This document shows, one piece after another, positions 38,856 through 50,100 of a DNA stretch of 64,000 bases. The notes under the pieces are model-generated. The model ran no database searches. It worked only from the letters and a program-made list of their open reading frames with translations, and was not told the origin of the DNA. Origin of the DNA: Styela clava (Eukaryota; Chordata; Ascidiacea; Stolidobranchia; Styelidae); NCBI RefSeq assembly GCF_964204865.1, contig NC_135254.1, positions 20,899,001 through 20,963,000 of the forward strand, given 5' to 3'. Position 1 is the first letter of the stretch. The number at the start of each line of letters is the position of its first letter. The translations under genes and the position numbers were made by a program.

Positions 38856-39424
38856 ATAATCAGAGGTGTAATAGGGCCCGAATGGCATAATGAAATTGAT
38901 ACCGTCCATAGATACCCCAAGGTACGGCCACAGTAAGCAAATATGGAAAAGTGTTTACCATAAACTCAACGAAAAAATTCCAGTAACCATTTTCCAGATC
39001 CGGAAGATTCATTTGAAATTCTTCTATTTCCTTAAGTACGCAACACTGGAACTGTACAATCACAAAAATGTACAGATTTCGATAAATGATTTACTAAAAA
39101 TGCTTCGCGGATCGGCTGTTGAGAAATACTGTTTCAACCACATTATTAAGAATGCGAAGAGTTCATTATGTTTTGCGTGATACGACTGACTACACGCTTT
39201 TACAATGTAGGCTATAGTACTATACATATCATCAACTTGATAAAGATATAACGTATGTATGTGTTCATTCGTCTCGTAATATGGGAAATAAATAAATTGA
39301 CAATTATTATTATTTAGGACAGGATGCATGAACAAGACCTACCGGCCTAAAACACAGATGTGCGGCATTCACCCCTTTTGGCAAATATAAAACAACAAAA
39401 AAACGTTAGATTAAATATGTATAA

Positions 39425-39800
39425 TATCGTCACGCTAATAACCGAATGGCGTAAGTCATTTTCAGCAGTTTTGAGAAAAACGTAAAAAACTTCCTACAAT
39501 TTTTCAATCGTAGCTGGATTCAAGTTAATAATTTGTATGACGCATTTATGTGGCGTCATAATGGCGCACTGAGACTTAGGCAGAAATGTGTCTATGACTT
39601 GGGGACATACGCAATTTTGCAACTTGACTATATGCACCAGTCCTGAAAACCAAACATTCCAAAAACGAATGTAATTCTCAGTATTTACGATGTCCAATCC
39701 CCAAAATAGCTAATCTGTTTCAATTACATTATTTTTTATGTTTACAAATATATATTTCATCAATATAACACGCTCTGCACACCCGCCGAAATAAGACTAA
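39425..39800. repeat. truncated copy of the TATTGTCACGCTAAT element
   Basis: It starts TATCGTCACGCTAATAAC and shares TTTTGCAACTTGA, CCAAACATTCCAAAAA, ACGATG and GCTCTGCACACC in order with 47057-47471. The right terminal repeat is absent. Confidence 0.65.
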
Positions 39801-41130
39801 GATTTAATATAAAGAATAAAACAGCAATGCACTCAATATAAAAGCCAACCAAGGTGAATTGGACTCGGACAGTGAATATCACAAGTGCACGCTTTCATAT
39901 ACTGTAGTATAAATTCAAATTTATGAGCGCTAAACTAGAATCTGAGATGAAAATTCTTGAAAGCAGAGGTCATTTTGCCACAATAGTCCTGCAGCAACAA
40001 TGATAATTCATTATGACGAAACAATTGCACAAATGTGCATGTCATACAAAATCTCCATTTTTATGGGTTTCGGGATTCTTAAAATAAAATCTGAGTTATC
40101 AGACAGGTGCGCAGCATTACATAGATACCTATTTTATGAAAAACTCAAAATCGCCAAAAATGATTTAGGCAGTTCGGTTATTAGCCTGACGATATGGTCC
40201 CTTATATAGACAGTTGTGCAAGGTGAGGCGATGGGTCGGTTGGTTTGGTGAAACTGGTAAGGGTGGAGTTTATAAGACAATACATATAAATAGAGACAAC
40301 ACAACACCAAATACACATATACATAATGATGAAATCAAAATGTAGGCGTAAATACAGCACCTTTGAGTGGTGATACCATATAATTTGTATGGGCGAAGTA
40401 TAAAAGGTAAATGTGCAGTTCTTGTGCCTATATGGTATGCGTCACTCAACTTTGATAGAATATGGCTATTTCAGCGAAAATGTGAACCATACAGATTTCA
40501 TTGAAATACTTCAGTTCGCGTATCAAATTCTTAGGTCTTCTTGTTTTATTTGTAAAATTAAAGCCGAATGTGGTGAGAATTTTAAAGAAAAAATAAAGTC
40601 AATGAAAAGCATTTCAACAAAACCTATCATGATTTCATTTTTGCCAGGAGAAACGAAATGAATAAAAAAAGTACTATTTAATTAAAGCTAATACTTTATA
40701 AAGAGAGGCATTGTTTCCATGTCATGGATTGCCCTAATTGCGTTAGAATCTCAATAGAATAATATAGTTTTCTGGCTATAGTTGAATGTTCCATGCAATC
40801 AAACAGAACTTAGCTTCGTTTATGACTTTACTGTCCTAGATTTTCTATGAATACACGGAAGTATTCAACATTAAAATACCGTGCATTAAATAAACAATAC
40901 AAGGACTGGTCGTTAGGATTTTGTAAATATTAAAATAGACTTGGTACTGCGAATATATAAGTTTTTTTAATGTTGTTGAAGTCGTTAAAGTTAGTGGTTA
41001 AAAGTTTCAATCATAAAACTCAATGTAACGACTCAATAAGGTATATTTTATAATAAAGCGTTGAAGAAAATTGTCAGTAAAAGTTAAGTGAGCTTGACGA
41101 TTTCCAGTCAATTTGTATTACACAACAAGC

Positions 41131-44100
41131 ATGTTATTTAATATAATGACACTCGTAGCCGCAGCATTGGTAGTTTGTGTACGTTCACAAATACTTCCAA
41201 GTGAAGCCTACAATCATTCTGCAGTTCTGAAATTAGGAGTAATAAAACTGTATTGGAAGTTTAATGATAAATATATAACTTTCGAGGTGAGTATCTGTTC
41301 GATTTGAATAGAGTAAAATTTAAAATTTTGGCGCTTCAGAAGTATGTGCGCCATCTTGGTGACCCTAACCTGAAACACATACTATGTTTAGGTTGTGCAC
41401 CATCTTGGGAGTACCTAAATTTTAAACACGTGGTTGATAATTTCACCGATAGCCGATTTTATCCAAATATCAATTCAGAATATAGTGATTGTTAATCCTC
41501 GTTTCATTTCCCATACGTCCACAAAGAATATTCAAACATGAAGACGTAACTTGCTTGAATATGCAATTTGATGTCATATAAACTAATAATGTTTATATTT
41601 TATAGATTTTTTAACTATTCTGAAAAAATCTAGCAGCCATCGAAACAAAGATGACAGTTAATACCGTCATCTTTAATTTGAAGACCGCTAGATATTCATT
41701 TCATTTTGCTCAGTGTTTTTGTAAATCAAAGACAAGCCAGATGTCAAGTATATATATTTATATACGTATGATTTAAAATACATCATTTTATTAAATGACG
41801 GCTGCGTGTTACATGATTCCGCATTCTCTCAATAAACTTTATACTTTTATTTATTATATAAACATGAAATCGAATATTGTTACAGGTGATCGCTAAGACT
41901 ACAGGATGGGTTGGAATTGGATTTTCAGAAAAGGGATCAATGATAGCGTCAGATATAATCGTAGGATGGGTGAAGAATGGAATTGTTGAAATTACGGTAC
42001 AATATTATTCACTTATTAGAAACGTTAAATTGCGAGTCCATGCTTCTAACGTATATAAAAGAGAAAAACAAATGGAATTTACCCTTTGCAGGATAGACAT
42101 GGAGATTTGAATGGGTTCCCTCCACTTGATTCGCAGCAAGATATTAAAATATTAGGAGGAAAGCAATATGGCAGTTGGACAATGCTGAAATTTTCGCGAC
42201 AGATAGCCAGCTGCGAGAAAGATTATGATATTGAACTGAACGTATGCTATTTTACATAATTCATACTATACATTTTCAAATATTCCACGTCTTTAATGTC
42301 TTAATCTACTGTGGATGGTGAAGCATGTTCAAAAAATTGATCAGAAAAAAAAGATTTTCCCAAAATCAGAAAATATTTGAAGAATTTGCTTTACAAATCT
42401 TATATCAAATCAATTAACTGCTATTGTATGTTACTGGGCGCCAGATTCAAGCGATCCACAATTCAGTATTGGTTTCATCTTAGTATTGTTCAGATAGGTA
42501 TTGGCAATATATTGCATCTGAGTATAAGGATGATAACACGTTTTGTAATTTCAGAGAAACACACAAAGAGTAATTTGGGCATACGGAAATAAAGTTCCAA
42601 TAGGAGATGATATTACACCTCAGGATTCTCATGGAACGAATAGAGGTTTAATGTCAATTGATTATGTTTTTCATATCTTCGCCCATGCCAGATAGATAAA
42701 ATTCCCTATCTATAGTATACATTGAGAATATATTGGTGATTGAGAAAAATAAAATAATTTATAGCCTTACGAGCATTGTTATCTAGGAATCACTTGGGTA
42801 TTGATATAGTTTCTTTTTAATTTAAAAATAAAACTGGTTTATATTTATACGTTAAAATACATATTAGTAGGCTACTGTCTTGTTTAGAAGGGAATTATCA
42901 TAGTGGCATTTGGTATGATTTTCGCCGATTTCGTTTCATGCAAATGTACAAGGCATACAAGAAACACATTTCAACGTTAAATTAAAATACCTTTAAAATT
43001 TTCTTTATGCTGTTGAAACATTACCAAATGCAGGTGTGAAAAGTCTGATTATACTGACATCACTTGAGAAACCGTATGATTTGCCAAAAGGACCTGAATA
43101 CAAAACATTTGACGTGTTAGCAAATAATGTCAAAATTCCAGCTGCAGCTACATATTATAACTGCAGAATACATCGATTTCCTGAATTTACTAAGAAACAT
43201 CATATTGTGAAGGTAATTTTACCAAAGTAATCATTTTTGTTTTTGATTTTCAGTATTATTAGAGTAGATATAGAAAGAGTATGGAAGTTTTAGTTGACCG
43301 TATGCATCGTAGTTTTCATATTGCTTGACCAGTTTATTTCATTAAATTTTTAGGTTGAGCCCATCATTAGCGAGGGTAATGAAGAATATGCTCATCATAT
43401 TGCTCTCCACCGATGTGGAGATGTGTTGCCTGTAAGCTTGTTAATTAATTATTTTTAGTTAAAATGTATCTTATTTTATAACATACATTTTCAAATCGCT
43501 TCGAAAAGATTCGAGTTGAACAACGGAGTTTTGCCTCGCAATTTTCAATTTTCAATCGATGCAATTAAATTGCCGTGAGGTTTATATTGTTGCTATAGCG
43601 TTTTCAACGATTAGTCCGGCAGATAAGGGGACCTTTTTGGCCCAAGTTTGATTTCAGACATAAAGTTTTTTTTATTTGTGATTATTCATCTTGGGGTCAT
43701 TGCCCATCATTTCTACATGGGTGTGGAGTTTGCAGCCTTGAGCAATTTTTTTTACGGCTCGATATTTGTATTAGTGTTTTTCGTCAAACCTGTGCATCAT
43801 AATGACGCACAACCTGAACCATAACCTGTTACAATACTATGTTCAGGTTGTGCGCAATCTTGGTGCACAAACTACGCAAGCACCAAATTTACTAGGAAAT
43901 AAAATCAATCACTTTTAGGTATTTGTTGAGCCCAGTTTGGGTCGCGACCCATATTAAGTATATGGAAATACTGTCGAAACATGCGCGTAAAATAAAGAGT
44001 ACTATTTCAAAATACCCGTTTTTGTTGCAATTAACAATACAAGCCTGCTAATGCCAGTGGTTCAAGTGGATATACACCCAGTGGAGAACAGTCAATTATT

Positions 44101-47100
44101 TGTTAGCGAGAATTGTTAGGCAGCGGGATGATCACGACGACACAGTGAAAGATAATGATATCACGAGAACAAGCATGAGAAAATTGCTACATTTCATAGT
44201 ATATGCCTGGGAAAGAATGTAGTTCATTCTTATGTTCCATGCCAATGCTTTTCAAACTACCAAAGACTCTCAACACTTTTGCTTCTTCTCTTCTATAAAA
44301 ATACATTGTAATTGTATATTCGCATTTCCATCTGTTTGTTCGTGCTCCCAAATAACCGATCAGCGGCCTCCAAGGAGGACGGGGTCCCCTTTTAAGAAAC
44401 CCTGTCATAAACTAAAAGAGGCGACCGTGCTTCTCTTGCCTGTTGTCATGCTGTCCCTGGAATTTAGCTACAACAAAAATTTCACAAGAACGGATTTTTA
44501 AATTTTATGATTTTATTAATATTCTCAACAATGAATGAATACGGGTGGTAAAATGCCAAGTTATTCCAACAACATGATCATGTTTTGCAATTTACAACTA
44601 ATATTTTGTATGTAACTTTGTTTGACAGAGCCCCAAGAGCTCTAACTACAAATATCAAATATGTGAGGCCAAAAAAAGCAGTGGCACACTACAACATTGT
44701 CAAATGTGCTGTATTTACGATAGATAATAGGTTTACCAAAAAGAATTACATGAAAAATGGTAAAATAAAGATCAATTCAGCAATATCTACTTGGTGATAT
44801 ATGCATCTGTTGATGATGTGTTTGTTTCGGAAGTTTAATAACAGAATTAATTGTGGTTGTTGGGGATGTTTTATAAAAAGGTTGCATGGAAAAAAGTTTT
44901 CACAAAATGTCAACGTTTGATAGTAGTAGAGAAGTAGAAAAAATACTCCCATGTTTTTTTTTTTCATTTGATAACCACGCCACAGAACTTCCCCGATAAG
45001 TATACGCAGCAATTGCGAGACGCAGAAATGCCAAGATGGGATTTCATCGCATTGCAAACCAATATTAGCAATTCTTATATATATTCGCGCATTCCCACCT
45101 GAACAGCGTGGAAAAGATTATACCCATCTACACACTTTAAGAACTATGTCAGTGAGCTTCATATTATCGAATATCAGTAAAGGAATAGTGCAATGGGAAA
45201 AGACATATAAGGCGGAACTTTCAGTAGTATACAATCAAATAATCTCATTGTAGAATATATATTTAAAAACATTTCGTCACGCCAACTGCAGTCCGAAACT
45301 TTTTGTCTCTGGCTGAGCTTAGATACCAATTGACACTCATGTAAACTGGTAAGACTGTAAGAGGCACGCGATGGAGCAGATACTAAGAGTAAACATCCCC
45401 CAGCTGCCATTTGAGAGGGTACTGCTGTTTTTATTGCAGATGTTACTGATCTTTTTGTATTTAAGATTTACTGGCATCACCGATTTAAGAATATTGGAAA
45501 CCAACACGCAATATTACAAAACTTACTTTTAACACGAGGTTTGAATGAATGAAAAAGCTGAAACTAGTATTCTTTAGAACAGCATACAAATTCTATGGAA
45601 TGAAATCATACACAAAAGCTCGTCAAAAACCTATAGCTCAATAATCAAGTGGAATTTGATACAAGTGCGCAAAAATGTGCGCGTTACTACGTACAACCGA
45701 AGCACGCAGGAAGATGTGTGTGATGTACTAGTATTCAAAACTTTGACTCAACTATGTTGGCATAACAGGTGCACATCTCGGTTTCGCATACGCATACCTT
45801 CTATCTCCACAAGGATATATTAATTTTGCCAAAGTCAATGCAGCACTGAAAGGTTGCGGTTCTTCCAAAAGAAAACTCGTTACACATCTTTAGATACCAG
45901 TGGATGGTTTTACATGGCCTTGTTCGGAGTGAAAGACGAGGTCAAATATTCCAATCCAATTCAACTAATAAAATATTTCCCAAGTCCCTAAGCTTAAACT
46001 AGGAAAACGAAATGCGCGCGGCAACGCAAATGTAGTTTGAAGAGCGCAATAGAAAGTGGCTAGATGCTGTCGATGGATCTTGGCTTGTATTAGTGAAATA
46101 AACCACCATTTATTCTACTAAAATTAAATTTCTGACATTGTAAGGAGATTCAATGTTGCCATGTATGCAAAACTAAACCATGTAGTTATGAAATAATTGT
46201 TTTTAACAAAAAGGCGCTCCTGAAGTATTCGTACCAAGATGTCGCACAACCTGAACATTGTATGTTTACCAAGTTAGGGTTCAGGATGTGCGTCATCTTG
46301 GGCCGAATACTTCAAATCCACTTAAAAAAAATTGCTCAACATTATATACTCCACACCCACCTGGGTATCATTATATATGTCATATACATTATATCTAAAC
46401 AATAAAAAAAACTTTATGTCCCAAAACAATGTTAAGGCCCGATTCTGCCGGACTAGATTGAAGTCGGATAATTTGAATTCAAATTGACGTTTCAGATGGT
46501 CTTTTAAATTTGTGGCCAATACTTTTCAACATTTTGTTTTTCTTATTTTTAATTACGAAAACATGCGATGTATTCATATATTTATTTACTACTAGCCATG
46601 CATTTTAACGTTGTACGTTGAACTTCTTTCATGATATTTACTATTACGTATCAGTAATTTAGTACGTGCGTTTTCCTTTTTACTTCTACAATTTTACACC
46701 AAAATTATAAACTTGGAACTTTTTTTCAGAATAAAACGTTATTGGAACTGGACGATAACTGTTATTCTTCGAAAATAAAATTTTTCGAAACCTGTGGAAA
46801 AATTATTGAAGTATATACAATCGGTGGCGAAGTAAGGTTTAAGCAGCTAATTCATGCAAACTCAAGCTATTAGTTATATTAATAAATACAGTATATTCAT
46901 TCTATTTTTAAAATTCGCAGTCGGAGATATTTCCGGATATCGCTGGTATATCGGTGGGCGCGCCTGGTGATCCGATCTATGTTCAGCTAGAAATACATTA
47001 CAACAACCCTGATTTACGTTCAGGTGAGCAATATCAATAGCTCATTCATTGGCTAAATATTGTCACGCTAATAACAAAATTGCGTAAGTCATTTATCGGT

Positions 47101-50100
47101 TTTGAGAGAAACACAATGAAGATATTGTCATGCCAATAAGGCAATAATAGTAAATAATTTCAATTGTTTGATTGTAATTGGATTGCAAATTCTCTTGTTT
47201 GGCGTTGGCATATGACGTCATGATGGCATACCGCGACTTACGCAGAAATGTGTATATATGACTTGAATATACGCAATTTTGCAACTTGAATATATCCACC
47301 AGTTCTGCTAATCAAACATTCCAAAAAACTATATAATTTGCAGTATATACGATGGCTCATCTTAAAACAGGTTATCTGTTTCTATTTTTTATGTTTGAAA
47401 TGCTCTGCACACCTACCTAAAATCCGCCAAAAAAGTGACTTAAACAATTTGGGTATTAGCGTGACAATATGTTGAGTTCGTTACCTTCATATTCTTGTAT
47501 ATAGTTAAAAGTACGTTTTTCCTTCATTTGAGACCTCTTCTAGAATAAGCTTTTTTTATTTATTTAAAAGTACTTTACCCATGAGACGAAGAAGCGAATC
47601 TTTAATTAAAGCAAAACATTAGAAGTTGCGTATAACCAAAAGAGACAGCATGAACTTGATAATTGAATGATTGATTTTCTATCCTTATGGTATTCTATGC
47701 AATATCTATGTGTGTGAGAGAGAGTTCAGGATAACTTGAATTTTAAATAGGCTGCAATCGGGTTTCAAACCAGTCTACAAGAAATTTGTCTATTCCTTCT
47801 TTGAATTTCTATTTATCATAACTGTAGCCTGTTTGGTTTGGTTATTTGAATATGTTTCAAACTTAAATATATATTGATAAAATTAACAACAAAATTAAAT
47901 ATATTCAGATATTGTTGACAATTCCGGTCTACGTTTCACCTACACTTCTACCTTGAGAAAATTTGATATTGGTACATCGTACATAGGTGTTGTACCTTTC
48001 GGATCTCAAACTTTTATTCCACCGGGATCCGAAAGTTTTCAAAGTATAGGTCAATGCAATCCTACGTGCTTGGGAGATGTGAGATTGATTTTTCTTTTGA
48101 TTTTTTCATATTACCAATCAGGCCCAGATTCAGACGATGCTAGGCTATGTAATTGGCGCTCCAGAAGTATGTGTACCAATATGAAAGTAACGTATTTTGT
48201 TCGCTTACTTTACATCAAGTTGTATACAGGGACTGATTACTATGAACAAGGAGGGTATATTCACTTGACTAACACAGACTGTCCCCGAACTCGTAATAGA
48301 ACTAAAATAAGGAAAATCGGAATAAAATGATCGCCTAACCCTAACCTGGTACACATACTACGAGAGTACAATGCAATTTATGAAGTCCATCTCAACAATC
48401 ACGTCGCAAAATAACTTATTACGCAGTAAAACTAAATGACGTCATGAAATATACCCACCACTTTGAATGTAAAATGTATCACGATGCCATAAATAAAATT
48501 TCAAATTGGGTGAAATATGATATTTTAGTTACAGGCCAGATACATACATACGCTAATTGCCAGAGTAGAAAGAAAGAAAAGAAAACTGATTACTGATAAA
48601 TAAAACCTCAATGTTGAATAGAATTATCATTTCATCTTTTGAAATAAACGGGCATGCGATAAAGAAAATCCACTAGTCAATTCTCTACAAATAACAAAAT
48701 ATTTGTCTTTTTTTTTTTTTTTTTTAATTTATATGAGATGCTATGCAAGCATCCTCATCTGCGATAACTCAAAATCGACTCATCTTTGTTCAGTAATATT
48801 TTGTGTGAAATTTGATTTCCAGATGATTGGGATTTTTTTGTAGACCTTGAACCACAATAGTTTATCGAGACAGAGTAATCAGTATTCGTCCTTTACTTAT
48901 GCAACTGTCTTGATGCATATATATATGTCACTGCCAGAAAATGAAATAATTCTATTTTAGAAAATGACCACATCCGGTTTTGAAAATATAACAATATTTA
49001 GCGTTATTCTACATTCACACCTGGCTGCAAGCAAAGCGAGACTACGTCATTTCAGGTGTGTGTTTCAGGTTTTGGTTATGTGGGAATTTAACATAAATAT
49101 TATAATATTCAAAAATCAAGATATAGATTGAGTTCAGACGCAGTCATCTTCTAGTTTCTTGTTTAGGAATGGCACAGAGCTACCACCCATTGCGTCTGAT
49201 GAACATTTTGACTTTAATTACCAAAGACGTAGATATTCTAATGCTACTGTAAAAAATACAGACCAGTTGGTTATGGAATGTGAGTACAATACCAAAGATC
49301 GTTTAGAAGTAACAGAGGTGAGTCTATATTCTTATGCCCAATGAAAAACTCTTTGGGAATATTTGGCACTAATAATATACTAAAAACCCTGTTCCTGTTG
49401 CTCTGTAAAAATTTGGAGCAGATTTTTTATACCTTTGGCCTGTAATGGAATTGTTCATAAAAATCAAACGATCAAACAAAAAAATGACTCTTCCACAAGT
49501 TAAATTATCGGCTTAATTGAAGGAATGAAAAGAATGTACTTTGGCGAAATAGTTGAAATAATTGAAAATCATATTCTTTATGCTCAGGAAAATAACTAAA
49601 ATATTATTTTGCAAAAATTGAAACATTTTTGACTTCTAAATACTCAATCAACGTATAGAACAGTGGCCTTCCCAGCCTTTTTTTTTCGAAGAACCCATCT
49701 TTTAATAAATTTTGAAAAATCTCGTGACGCAAGAACATGCTCAAATACAAAACGACGAAAAAATCTGAAGAATAGTATTTTTATAACCGCAAACTTAATG
49801 ACTAATATAAAGCAGAAATTACCCCGAAGTGAGAATACGGCGCTTGTCTGCCATTAGCGAGTTTTTGAAATGCTGCCTAGTTTTCACAATTTAACCCTTC
49901 TCACCTGTACAATTACCATTGGACAACAAGGTTTTTGTTGAAAAACAAACGACCCATGACAATTTGCAGGCGACCCAGTTTCGGGTTAGCCATAGGTTGG
50001 GAAACACTGGTGTAGAACACAATCTAACATAAATGTGTTTAGGCTGGTTTTGGAACAATGAAAGAAATGTGCTTCGCTATTGTTTACTACTATCCATTGA

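Larger units (their letters stand above)
36907..41130. other. intergenic between the dehydrogenase and monooxygenase B, no confident gene
   Basis: Mostly repeats (see separate entries). Two open frames of some length, 38890-39180 and 40413-40661, both plus strand, have protein-like composition (for example QIWKSVYHKLNEKIPVTIF) but no recognised domain; they could be relics of mobile elements or unrecognised exons. Confidence 0.45.
43432..46729. other. long intron 6 of monooxygenase B
   Basis: About 3.3 kb with no confident gene. It holds family-A MITEs near 43785-43884 and 46213-46321 and, near 43925, a GTTTGGGTCGCGACCC stretch that resembles a hAT-type subterminal sequence. Confidence 0.6.
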
